From Arthrobacter sp. Soil762 (GTDB lineage Bacteria; Actinomycetota; Actinomycetes; Actinomycetales; Micrococcaceae): a stretch of 64,000 bases of DNA. Below, in pieces: positions 45,369 through 54,301 of this stretch. How positions within the stretch are numbered: position 1 is the stretch's first letter; the number at the start of each line of letters is the position of its first letter. Where the stretch lies: positions 64,659-128,658 of the forward strand of contig NZ_LMSG01000012.1 in the NCBI RefSeq assembly GCF_001428335.1. The letters are read 5' to 3'. Made by a program: the position numbers and the translations under genes. The notes under the pieces were generated by a model that saw only the letters and a list, made by a program, of their open reading frames with translations, had not been told where the DNA came from and did no database searches.

Positions 45369-45536
45369 GTGTCCACCGTACTGACTCGGACTGACAATTT
45401 ACATTCGGCGGGGACATTCGGCGGGACAGGTGGCGCGGACGTCCGGACCGGGTGCGGAAGCCGACTTTTGCAGCATATCTGGAGACTCGCCGCCGCACAT
45501 CGTTGTCTTGGACGCCACTCAATCTACCGTGGAACG

Positions 45537-46793
45537 GTGAGAAGAAAACCGATCGAACTGGCAGCCGTAGCAACCGCGGCAGTCCCCGGGCTGACCCCAA
45601 CCGCCGTTAGCTCCGCTGCGGACGATCCCGCGGATTTTGACTCCGCGTTGCTGCTGGATTCGGAAGACAAACAGTGGCGGGTCCGGTCGCCGCGGCATGC
45701 GGAAGCAAGCGCCAGGCTTGAGACGGAGTTCCTCGTCCTCCGGGCATTCGTACCGGCCATCCGGGCCGAGCTGCCCTTCCTGATGCCCACGGTGGCCGGC
45801 AGCGTCCGGCTTGGTAACCTCAGCACTTTTGTGTACTCCCACCTGGCCGGGAGCACGCAAAGTGTGGAAGAACTCACCGCGGGTCCGGCCGCGCTCGCCC
45901 GGGAAATCGGGACAGCGCTGGCGGCCATCCATGATCTTCCGCACTCCCTGGTCAGCAATGCCGACCTGCCCAGCTACACGCCCAACGAATTCCGCCAGCG
46001 CCGGCTCAACGAGCTCGACCAGGCGGCCACAACCGGAAAGATCCCGGCGTCGCTGCTGCTCCGCTGGGAACATGCCCTTGAAGACGTCTCACTGTGGCGG
46101 TTCAACCCGTGCGTTGTCCACGGGGACCTCCATGAGGACAACCTGCTCGTGGAAAGCAGCCGCGTCACGGCCGTTACGGGCTGGACGGACCTGCGGATCG
46201 GGGATCCCGCCGACGACTTCGCCTGGCTGGTTGCCTCGAACGAACAGGATTTCGTGGACGCAGTTCTTGCCAGCTACACCGGCAGCCGCCGCGACGCCCC
46301 GGACCAGCATCTGATCCGGCGGGCCGCTTTGTCTGCCGAGTTCGCGTTGGCGCAATACCTGGTCAAGGGCATCGCTGCCGGCGACGCAGGTATGGTTGCC
46401 GAAGCCGAAGGCATGCTGGAAACCCTCGCAGCCGACGTCGAAGAGCACGGCGGCCAGGCCATCAGTGTCGAGCCGCTGCCCGCCCCGGCTGCCGTGGCCG
46501 ACGACGCCGCCCAGTCCCCGGCAGCCCAGGCCCACGCGGTGGGTGTGGCCGCAGCTCCGGCGGTGACCGTCGTCCCCGTGCCCGTCCCGTCGGTGGAGCC
46601 TGTTCCGGTGCCGGCAGTGGAAGTCAGCCCTATCCCGGCTGAGCCCCTCCCGGGCAACGAAGCACCGTCGGACGAAGCACCGGCGGACGAAGACTCTGCA
46701 GACGAGTCACCGGCGGACAAGCCGTCAGCACGCCCGTCCGCCGAGGACACGTCCACCGCGGCCATCAGCATCGTCGACGTCAGGAAGCACTGA
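45537..46793 (+). CDS. Phosphotransferase-like (APH/MPH family) protein with acidic Pro-rich tail
   Basis: 418 residues. Kinase-like fold with Brenner motif HGDLHEDN (in CVVHGDLHEDNLLVE). The second metal-binding motif reads VTAVTGWTDLRIGDPADD: the Asp normally found as IDW/IDF is a Gly, so activity may be lost or altered. Residues from about 315 form a low-complexity tail rich in Ala/Pro/Val then Asp/Glu (PVPVPSVEPVPVPAVEV; DEAPADEDSADESPADK). GTG 45537 follows GTGGA, and the open frame reaches back to 45201 across the divergent gap. It lies between nudC and adnB, where M. tuberculosis has other genes. Do not assume drug resistance. Confidence 0.75.
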   Translation: MRRKPIELAAVATAAVPGLTPTAVSSAADDPADFDSALLLDSEDKQWRVRSPRHAEASARLETEFLVLRAFVPAIRAELPFLMPTVAGSVRLGNLSTFVYSHLAGSTQSVEELTAGPAALAREIGTALAAIHDLPHSLVSNADLPSYTPNEFRQRRLNELDQAATTGKIPASLLLRWEHALEDVSLWRFNPCVVHGDLHEDNLLVESSRVTAVTGWTDLRIGDPADDFAWLVASNEQDFVDAVLASYTGSRRDAPDQHLIRRAALSAEFALAQYLVKGIAAGDAGMVAEAEGMLETLAADVEEHGGQAISVEPLPAPAAVADDAAQSPAAQAHAVGVAAAPAVTVVPVPVPSVEPVPVPAVEVSPIPAEPLPGNEAPSDEAPADEDSADESPADKPSARPSAEDTSTAAISIVDVRKH

Positions 46794-46830
46794 CACCTGG
46801 GAGCGCTTCCTGAAGTCAGGTGCGCTGACC

Positions 46831-49800
46831 TCAGCGGGCACTGACCTCGAGGGCGGCGGCCACAATCTGTTCGAGCTCCTCAGCGGAGCCCAGATCGTGC
46901 GGCCGCACCACTTGGTTGTCCGCAACGTAGAAGAAGGCGGCCCTGACGTCTGTCACAGCCACGCCCTTGAGCCGGGCCCAAGCCAGCCGGTACGCGGCCA
47001 GCTGCACCGATTTGGCCCGCAGCTGCGCGGCAGACGGCCGACGGCCGGTTTTCCAGTCCACGAGGTCCCACCTCCCGTCCGCGTCCTGGAAGACGGCGTC
47101 GATGCGTCCACGGACCACCACGTCGCCCACGCGCGTTTCCACCGGCACTTCGACAAAAGCCGGTGACCTGTCGGCCCATTCCGAGGCTTTGAAAGTGGCC
47201 ACCATGGTGTCAAGGTCGTAGGCGGCATCAATGTGGTCGTCGGAGCCGGGGGCCTCGCCGAGATCCAGCATGCCAGCTGCGCCGAAGTACTCTTCAACCC
47301 AGGCGTGGAATGCCGTTCCCTTCCGCGCCGACATGCCGGGCTCACGCGGAACAGGCCTTCGCAGCCTGCCCACTACCCCCGCCGGGTCCTCGCCAAGATC
47401 CACCAGCGTGGACGCCGAGATGTGGCCGGGCAGGTGAACGTCCTGCCCGGAAGCGCGCCTGGACCGCCGTTCCAGCAGCAACGCAGCTTCCCTGGCCCAG
47501 CCCGCCGCATTGCCCCGGAGCCTTGGCCCGGACTCATTGGCGGATACAGGCTCAAGGACCGGCACAGAGTCCTCGGGATCCAAGGGCTCCAACGCGGCCC
47601 GGACGCGTGCCGCGGCGCCCTCCATGGCCAGCCGCCTGCCGGGAACAACCCGCAGGCGCTCCCCGGTCCTCGCATCCACAGGACCTTCGAGGGGGTCATA
47701 CGGCCATCCGGCCACCTCCGTTTCCGTGGTCAACGGACTCTTTTCAGGCAGGGAGGCTTCCTCCACTGACGCCGGATGGACCAGGGCGGGAGAGATTTCC
47801 GCGGCGTCCACCGGGGCCGTGTTGGGGCCGGAGCCGACAAGCTGTTCCAGTTCAGCGAGGAACGGTGACATCTCGGCACGGCCTGCCCTGGAGCCCACCC
47901 ATGCCGCGCTGGAGACCCAGAGGACGTGCTTTGCCCTGGTGTAGGCCACATACGCCAGGCGGCGTTCCTCGCCCTCACCATGGACCTGGACGGCTGATTT
48001 GAAGTCCTTCTCGGCATCCAGCCAGCCCTTCTGGTCGGGCTGGTCAGTATCCCACTGGGGCAGATCCGAACGGTCCCCCCGCAGCGGCCACGGCAGGGCC
48101 GCCGCGCCGCTGCTCCAGCGCGAGTCCTTGTTGCTGGGGAAGGCGCCGGCGTTGAGGCCCGGTACAAAGACGACGTCCCATTCGAGGCCCTTTGAGGCAT
48201 GGACGGTCAGCAGTTGCACAGCCTCCCGGTTGATATCCGACGGCGGAGCTTCGAGGCCGTTTTCCTCGGCCGCGGCAGCTTCCAGCCAGGCAAGGAAGGC
48301 GAGGATGTCCACCCGATGCGAGGTCCGCAGGAAGCCGGCCGCCGCGTCCTGGAAGGCGTCCAGGTTTCGGCGGGCCTGGTGGATGCTGGTCCCCGGGCGT
48401 GCTGCCACTTCGATGTCGAGCAACATGGCGCGTTCCACTTCGCCGAGCAGAGTGGTGAGGTCGTCCCCGAGGTAGCCGCGCAACTGCCTGAGTTCCGTCG
48501 AAAGCCTGCCGAGGCGGTCGTGGGCCACTTCGGTCAGCGACCGACCGTTGGAAGAGGTCCAATCTTCGCGTGGCAGCCAGTCCAGCGCTTCAACCAGGCT
48601 GGCACCGTCCGTCAGGTCGCTTTCGATGACGGCCTCGTCGGACGCGTCAGCGGCCCCGTCCTCCGGCGTGGCCGCGCCGGCGGGGCGTCCGCGACGGCGT
48701 GCGAGGTGGCTGGACCAGTCTCGGAAGGCCATCAGGTCTGCCGGCCCGATCCGCCAGCGTGCGCCTGCCAGGAGGCGCATCAGGGAGTCCGAGCGACCGG
48801 GATCGGCAAGCACCCGGAGCGTGGCCACCAGATCAACGATCTCGGGAGTGTCGAGCAGTCCGCCGAGCCCCACGATTTCGTAGGCAATCCCCCGCGCCTC
48901 GAACTCCCGCCGGATGGTTTCCATCTGGGCGCGCCGCCGGCACAGGACAGCCAGTGCGGGCGGCACGGGTGTGCCGTCGGCCTCGCGTTCAAAGTCCGTG
49001 ACCCGGTACTTTATGACGTCCTCGGCAAGGGCGGCGGCTTCGTCGAGGTCTGTGCCGAAGCGGCCCAGTACCACCCGTCCCTCCACCGCGAAGGGACTGG
49101 GCTGCAGCGGCGGCACCGTCGCCGCCGCGGTAGCCGTGCCCGCGGGCATTGCACCTGCCGCGGCGGTGCCCACCGGGGTGATGCCTTCCGCGGCGGCGCC
49201 CATACCGGCGCTGCCGGCAGGGGCCTTCTGCGCCTCGGCGCGCCCTAAGGCCTCTGACATGATGTTGGCGGCGGACAGGATGGCCCGGCCGTTGCGCCAC
49301 GCCGTCGTGAGGTACGACGTAGGGGCCAGCGTGAAGCGTCCCGGCCCGTCGTCCCCGTCCATGCGGACAGGGAATTCACGGACAAAGTGGAAGAGCTGGC
49401 CTGCCGAAGCACCCCGGAAGCCGTATATCGACTGGTTGGGGTCCCCCACAGCGGTGACCGCGTGGCCCTCGCCGAAAAGCCGCGAAAACAGGACCAGCTG
49501 GGCATACGACGTGTCCTGGAATTCGTCGAGGAGCACCACTTTGTAGCGCTGGCGTTCCATGTCGGCAGCAAGGGGGATTTCCCGGGCCACACGGGCCGCA
49601 AGTGCCACCAGGTCGCCGAAGTCCAATGCCCCGCGTGACTTCTTGGCGGCGGCGTAGCGGCCCACCATGTCAGCCACGCTTGCCCGGGTGCGCAGCATCG
49701 CAGCCAGCTCACCGGCCGCCTGGGGGGCGTTCTTCTTCGCCCCGGCCACGTAGGGACGTTCTTCAAACTCAGACAGCCGCGCCAGAAGCCAGGCCTCGAC

Positions 49801-50403
49801 GTCGGCCGGTTCCTGCAGGTGCTCTGCGCACTCCCCCGCGAGCTGGATGACTGCCTTGACCAGCGTGGACTTGGCTGCCTTGAAGTGGCTGTACTCGCCG
49901 TCGAACGCTTCCACCACTTCGCTGGCCAGCTGCCAGGCTTGGGCTCCGCCGAGCAGCACAACGTCGCGTTCCACGCCCAGCCGCAGCCCGTAGTCAGAAA
50001 CGATGCCGCTGGCAAATGAGTGGTAGGTGGACACCTTGGGCTCCAGGGCGTCGCTGCTGAGCAGCCCCTCGGGGAACACTTCGTGCCGTGTGTCCTGGGC
50101 AGCGACCCGCTTCAGTGCCGCCAGCTTGGCCCGGATCCGCGTGGCCAGCTCGCCTGCTGCCTTCCTGGTGAAAGTTACGCCCAGGACTTCCTCAGGCCTG
50201 ACCCAGCCGTTGGCAACGAGCCAGACGACGCGGTCGGCCATGGTGGCGGTCTTGCCGGAGCCCGCCCCCGCGATCACCAGCCGGGGAGCCAGGGGTGAGG
50301 AAATGATGGCGGACTGTTCGGGGGTCGGCGTGTTCTTTTCACCCAGCAGCCTGGACAGCTGCTCGGGGCTGAACAGGGGCCCTGGAACCTGCGGCTGGCT
50401 CAT
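46831..50403 (-). CDS. adnB: AdnB-like UvrD helicase-nuclease subunit
   Basis: 1190 residues. N-terminal SF1A motor: Walker A GAGSGKTATM (about 46-55), a canonical Walker B LLDEFQDTSYAQ, GDPNQSIYGFRGAS and TVHASKGLEWDVVF. The C-terminal PD-(D/E)XK nuclease has IDAVFQDADGRWDLVDWKTG and a distal QLAAYRLAW helix. With AdnA it forms the mycobacterial/actinobacterial double-strand-break resection machine that works in place of RecBCD/AddAB. A Pro/Ala-rich insert (about 385-425) lies in the motor. ATG 50403 overlaps the adnA stop (ATGA), so subunits are coupled. The low-coordinate end faces the phosphotransferase gene. Confidence 0.93.
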   Translation of the reverse strand: MSQPQVPGPLFSPEQLSRLLGEKNTPTPEQSAIISSPLAPRLVIAGAGSGKTATMADRVVWLVANGWVRPEEVLGVTFTRKAAGELATRIRAKLAALKRVAAQDTRHEVFPEGLLSSDALEPKVSTYHSFASGIVSDYGLRLGVERDVVLLGGAQAWQLASEVVEAFDGEYSHFKAAKSTLVKAVIQLAGECAEHLQEPADVEAWLLARLSEFEERPYVAGAKKNAPQAAGELAAMLRTRASVADMVGRYAAAKKSRGALDFGDLVALAARVAREIPLAADMERQRYKVVLLDEFQDTSYAQLVLFSRLFGEGHAVTAVGDPNQSIYGFRGASAGQLFHFVREFPVRMDGDDGPGRFTLAPTSYLTTAWRNGRAILSAANIMSEALGRAEAQKAPAGSAGMGAAAEGITPVGTAAAGAMPAGTATAAATVPPLQPSPFAVEGRVVLGRFGTDLDEAAALAEDVIKYRVTDFEREADGTPVPPALAVLCRRRAQMETIRREFEARGIAYEIVGLGGLLDTPEIVDLVATLRVLADPGRSDSLMRLLAGARWRIGPADLMAFRDWSSHLARRRGRPAGAATPEDGAADASDEAVIESDLTDGASLVEALDWLPREDWTSSNGRSLTEVAHDRLGRLSTELRQLRGYLGDDLTTLLGEVERAMLLDIEVAARPGTSIHQARRNLDAFQDAAAGFLRTSHRVDILAFLAWLEAAAAEENGLEAPPSDINREAVQLLTVHASKGLEWDVVFVPGLNAGAFPSNKDSRWSSGAAALPWPLRGDRSDLPQWDTDQPDQKGWLDAEKDFKSAVQVHGEGEERRLAYVAYTRAKHVLWVSSAAWVGSRAGRAEMSPFLAELEQLVGSGPNTAPVDAAEISPALVHPASVEEASLPEKSPLTTETEVAGWPYDPLEGPVDARTGERLRVVPGRRLAMEGAAARVRAALEPLDPEDSVPVLEPVSANESGPRLRGNAAGWAREAALLLERRSRRASGQDVHLPGHISASTLVDLGEDPAGVVGRLRRPVPREPGMSARKGTAFHAWVEEYFGAAGMLDLGEAPGSDDHIDAAYDLDTMVATFKASEWADRSPAFVEVPVETRVGDVVVRGRIDAVFQDADGRWDLVDWKTGRRPSAAQLRAKSVQLAAYRLAWARLKGVAVTDVRAAFFYVADNQVVRPHDLGSAEELEQIVAAALEVSAR

Positions 50404-53400
50404 TCGGTGACCTGCTTTCCGCGGACACAGAGCGGACAGACCTCAGGGAGCCTGCAGCCGTGCCCCCCGTGGCTGCTTTTTGCCGGGTCGTGCCGGGCTT
50501 CGAAGCTGCTGCCGGACATGACGGCGGCCGCATCGGTGACCATGTCCAGCGCCCAGTTGTCCTGGGCCTCCAGGGGATCCTGTTGCTGGACGCCGGGGCT
50601 TTTGGTTGTTGTCCCGAGCTGCGCCAGCACGGCGCCGCCCGGCAAAGGTGAGCCCGGTACTACCGTGTTGGGTCCTGCTGAGCCGGGCATTCCGTGTACC
50701 TCCGTGAAACCGCCCGCCAGGACCGCCGCCTGGTAGGCCCCCAGCTGGGGATGGCGGGACAGCTCGGTCTTGCCAGGCTGCCTTTTGCCCGTCTTGAGGT
50801 CCACAATGACGAGCCTTCCTTCGGCGTCGATCTCCAGCCGGTCAACCTGGCCGCGGAGCACGGCGGCGCGGGGAAGGCCGGTCCCGCCGGCCAAATCTCC
50901 GACGGACTTGGCATCGTCCTGCCCGGTGTCCGCGGGCGGAACGTCGGGCAGCCGGACCTCAAAGTCCTGCTCGACGCCCAACAGGCTCCGGCCCTCGCTC
51001 CGCATCACCAGGACGTACTGGGCGAGCTTGCGCACCATTGTTTCGGCACGCTGGAAATCGAGTTTGCCTTCCCAGTTGTCCTTCATCCCCAGGGTTGGCC
51101 ACCGGCGGATGAGTTCGGCGACGTACTCACCCCCGGAGGCTTCCGGCAGGTCCTGCGCGATGGCGTGCACCAGGGTGCCCAGGCTCCGGGCGAAGTCGGT
51201 GGCGGCCTCCCCGCCGGCCGCCTGCACAAACCAGTCGAGCGGTGATTTCTGCACGGATTCCACCTTCGACGGCGAGACGTAAACCGTCCCTCCGGGCGGG
51301 ACAACCGGTTCCGACGTCGTCAAAGGAGGCAGGCCCCACCAGCTGTCCGGATGCGCTCCCGGGACCGCCGGTTCCGCGGCGGCAAGTCCGGCCAGGACCC
51401 TGGCGGCCTCGGCGGCTTCGGGCTCATACTTTCCATCCAGCTGCGCGTATTGCCGCAGCTCGGCCACCAGGGCACGCAGCGTCATGGGCCGTTCCACCGG
51501 CGTGAAGCCCCTGCCCTCGGCGCCCGGCTCAAGCGGCGCCACATAGTCGAGGAAGGACGACGGCTGGTCGTCCTCGGACGAAACAGCGGTGCAGATCAGG
51601 ATCTCGCAGGCCCTGGAAACGGCCGTGGAGAAGCTCCGGAGTTCGTCGTAGCGGATTTCCCGCAGCCGGCTCAGCGGGTCCAGCTGCAATGCATAGCTGA
51701 CCCCATGCTCGACGGCGTCAGCGTACAGGCTGCTGCCCAGCAGCTCACCGCGGAGCCGGGTATTGGGCCAGACGCCTTCCTGCAGCCCCGCCACAATGAC
51801 CACCGGCCACTGCCGCCCGGCAGCACTGGCCGGGGTCATCAGCTCGACGGCGTCGTCCACCTGCGCCCGCGCGGCCAGGGTATCCATCGGCAACTCCTGG
51901 TTCAGGAGGTACTCAAGGAACTGCTCCGGCCCGGCGCCCGGCATCTGGTCCACGTAGCGCTCGGCTGTATGGAAGAGCGCCATCATGGCATCAAGGTCCC
52001 GGTCGGCTCGGGCTCCGTGGGAACCGCCGGTGAGGGCAGATTCGGTCCACGCGTTGGCCAGTCCGGTGGAGTGCCACAGGGCCCAGAGCACGGTCTCGGC
52101 ATTGGCGCCGGGCTCGGCGGCGGCGCTCCGCCCTGCCTGGATCATGCGGGCGGTCCGGCGCGCTGAACGGCCTTCCAGGCCCAGCGTCCCCAGGGCGCCG
52201 GGCTCCAATAATGCTTCAACCAGCAGCGCGTCGCTGGTCCGTCCGCCGCCGCCCAGCAGCTCCTCCCGCCTCAGCGACTGGCGGAGCCGGCGCAATTCAA
52301 TGGACGTGGCACCCCCGATGCGCGACGTCAGCAGCGCGACGGCGGCTTCCGGAGTCAACAACTCGGAATCCAGGGCTATGGCGTAGGCGTCCAACAGCGG
52401 GCGCACGGCCACTTCATCGCGGACCGCGGACTCGGCTACCGGAACCCGGACCGGGATCCCCTGGCCCGCGAGGTAGCGCTGCAGCTCACTGAGTTGGCCG
52501 CCGTTACGCACGATCACGGCGATCTCGGCCAGGTCGCGGCCATGGTTGACGTGCTGGTCCAGGATGCGCTGGGCGACGTACCGGAGTTCGTGGACCGGCG
52601 ACGGAACCAGGTGTGCTTCCACCGTTCCGGCGGACTGCGGCTGGGGTTCGACGACGGCGGTGGGCCCGTGCGCGGTTCCGGCCAGGGGTTCGGGCTGCTC
52701 GAGCCGCCTGGCCAGCTGGCCGCCCGCACGTTGTGAGATCCGGCCAGCGACGCCGAGCCAGGCTTCGGCAATCGCCGGGGCGTGCCGATGGGTGTGCCAC
52801 AGCGGCCGCTCGATGACGCCGGCTGTCGCAGAAAGCAGGCGCGGCAGCTCCGCAACGAGGTCGGGTCTGGCCCCGCGGAAGCCCTGCACAACGGTGTCCG
52901 GAGAGTAGGCGACATAACAGTCCTTGCCTGCGGCGATATCGGCGAGCAGTTCGAACACGGCAGGGTTCGCCTCCTGCATATCGTCCACCAACACGAGCTG
53001 AAGACGATCCCGTTCCGCGGCCAGGAAGTCAGGCTCGTCCTGGAAGATCTGCCGTGCCGTGGTGATGATGCCGGCGGGGTCGAAGGCCTCCGGCATGCGC
53101 AGGTCCAGGACGTCCCGGTACTCGGCGTATAGCGCCGCCGCGGCGATCCAGTCGGGCCGGCCGCACTGGTGGCCCAGCTCCTCCAGGTCACCGGCGGTCC
53201 GGCCGGATTCGATGATCCGGTCAAAGAGTTGGCGTACTTCGTGGCGGAAGCCCCGCGTCTCAAGTGCCGCTTCCAGGTCCGCAGGCCACGGAAGTTCCAG
53301 TCCGGGCATCCGGTGGCCCTCCAGGAGTTCGCGGATGATGAGGTCCTGTTCCGGGCCGGACAGGAGGCGCGGCGCGCGCGGAAGCGGAAGGATTCCCTCA

Positions 53401-53825
53401 GCCTTGGCCCGGCGGATCAGGTCAAACGCATAGGCTGCCCAGGTACGGGCCGGCGTGGTGCTCAGGCTCCTGTCCAGCCGTGCGGTGAAGCGGTCGCGGA
53501 GTGAGTCGGCGGCGAGGCGTCCGGGCGCCAGGATGAGGATCCGCTCCGGATCCACGCCGTCCTGCAGGGCCCGACGGACGGCGGCTTCGATCAGGATCGT
53601 TGACTTTCCGGTTCCCGGTGCGCCGGGAACCAGGACGGGCCCTGAGCCGTGGGGCACGTCGACGGCGTCGCGCTGGTCTGCGGACAACACCGGGACATCG
53701 GCGTGCAGCTGCCGCGGCGGGAGAAGCCGCAGGCCCGTTCCGCCGGAACGTCCGGCCGCGGACGCGGGCCCGGCTGACGTGCGTGTGGACTCGGCGGGGT
53801 CAACATCGGGGATTGTTACGGTCAC
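50400..53825 (-). CDS. adnA: AdnA-like helicase-nuclease subunit
   Basis: 1141 residues. Motor domain with Walker A GAPGTGKSTI and Walker B LVLVDDMQEANPAV, where Asp stands in place of the usual Glu (DEFQ/DEYQ); the motor may be weaker than AdnB's. The C-terminal nuclease has VDRLEIDAEGRLVIVDLKTG plus QLGAYQAAV, and the very end carries CPLCVRG cysteines near residue 1131. Gene order (AdnA first, overlapping AdnB) follows Rv3202c/Rv3201c, on which the A/B naming is based. GTG 53825 overlaps the ATL stop (GTGA). Confidence 0.9.
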   Translation of the reverse strand: MTVTIPDVDPAESTRTSAGPASAAGRSGGTGLRLLPPRQLHADVPVLSADQRDAVDVPHGSGPVLVPGAPGTGKSTILIEAAVRRALQDGVDPERILILAPGRLAADSLRDRFTARLDRSLSTTPARTWAAYAFDLIRRAKAEGILPLPRAPRLLSGPEQDLIIRELLEGHRMPGLELPWPADLEAALETRGFRHEVRQLFDRIIESGRTAGDLEELGHQCGRPDWIAAAALYAEYRDVLDLRMPEAFDPAGIITTARQIFQDEPDFLAAERDRLQLVLVDDMQEANPAVFELLADIAAGKDCYVAYSPDTVVQGFRGARPDLVAELPRLLSATAGVIERPLWHTHRHAPAIAEAWLGVAGRISQRAGGQLARRLEQPEPLAGTAHGPTAVVEPQPQSAGTVEAHLVPSPVHELRYVAQRILDQHVNHGRDLAEIAVIVRNGGQLSELQRYLAGQGIPVRVPVAESAVRDEVAVRPLLDAYAIALDSELLTPEAAVALLTSRIGGATSIELRRLRQSLRREELLGGGGRTSDALLVEALLEPGALGTLGLEGRSARRTARMIQAGRSAAAEPGANAETVLWALWHSTGLANAWTESALTGGSHGARADRDLDAMMALFHTAERYVDQMPGAGPEQFLEYLLNQELPMDTLAARAQVDDAVELMTPASAAGRQWPVVIVAGLQEGVWPNTRLRGELLGSSLYADAVEHGVSYALQLDPLSRLREIRYDELRSFSTAVSRACEILICTAVSSEDDQPSSFLDYVAPLEPGAEGRGFTPVERPMTLRALVAELRQYAQLDGKYEPEAAEAARVLAGLAAAEPAVPGAHPDSWWGLPPLTTSEPVVPPGGTVYVSPSKVESVQKSPLDWFVQAAGGEAATDFARSLGTLVHAIAQDLPEASGGEYVAELIRRWPTLGMKDNWEGKLDFQRAETMVRKLAQYVLVMRSEGRSLLGVEQDFEVRLPDVPPADTGQDDAKSVGDLAGGTGLPRAAVLRGQVDRLEIDAEGRLVIVDLKTGKRQPGKTELSRHPQLGAYQAAVLAGGFTEVHGMPGSAGPNTVVPGSPLPGGAVLAQLGTTTKSPGVQQQDPLEAQDNWALDMVTDAAAVMSGSSFEARHDPAKSSHGGHGCRLPEVCPLCVRGKQVTE

Positions 53826-54238
53826 ACAGACATTTCATCATCAGCCACCGACAATCTATGCAGCCGCCGCTCCAGCTGCTCCGCAATAGCGTCGATCCGG
53901 TCGAAGTCTTCCTCGCCCGGCGCCCAGCGTGCTGCCATCAGGTCCACGCGCCATTTGCCTTCCCCTGTGCGCAGGAAAGCATCGTGGTTGCCGAGCAGCG
54001 GTGTCCGCTCCTGCAGGTAACGGCGGAGGGCTTCGGCCTCGTGGCCTTCCGGACCCTGGCCGCTTGCCTTCAGGATGCGCCACCACGCGACCTGGCTGCC
54101 GTAGTGGCTCATGGCGTGGCCCACCTGCCGCGGACCGCCGGACCCCAGCAGCTCGGCCACATCACCGTAGGCCAGTGCGGTGCCGGGTGGAACCAGCTCG
54201 ACCAGCGCGAGCACCGCCTCAATGTACTCAGTCCGCAT
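53822..54238 (-). CDS. Alkyltransferase-like (ATL) DNA-binding protein
   Basis: 138 residues, MGMT/Ogt C-terminal fold: an LVPPGTALAYGDVAELLG helix-turn-helix and GPRQVGHAMSHYG. At the active-site position of MGMT (PCHRV) the sequence is AWWRILKAS: Trp replaces the methyl-accepting Cys. This is the hallmark of ATL proteins, which flip alkylated guanines and hand them to excision repair without removing the alkyl group. It is the first gene of the ATL-adnA-adnB operon; stop overlaps adnA (GTGA). Comparable to Rv3204, which lies near the adn genes in M. tuberculosis. Confidence 0.88.
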   Translation of the reverse strand: MRTEYIEAVLALVELVPPGTALAYGDVAELLGSGGPRQVGHAMSHYGSQVAWWRILKASGQGPEGHEAEALRRYLQERTPLLGNHDAFLRTGEGKWRVDLMAARWAPGEEDFDRIDAIAEQLERRLHRLSVADDEMSV

Positions 54239-54301
54239 ACCTCAAGGTTACCGGCAGTGGCGTTGGCGGATCCTGTCGGTGCTGGCCGGTAGCGTTGAAG
54301 C

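Noticed and set aside
45201..45536. Upstream extension of the phosphotransferase-like gene by 112 codons
   Set aside because: It lies largely over nudC, with Cys/Trp/His-rich sequence lacking protein character; GTG 45537 is followed by the domain.
45537..46793. Calling the phosphotransferase-like gene a macrolide-resistance determinant
   Set aside because: Only distant fold resemblance, a missing metal-binding Asp and chromosomal housekeeping context do not support a resistance role.
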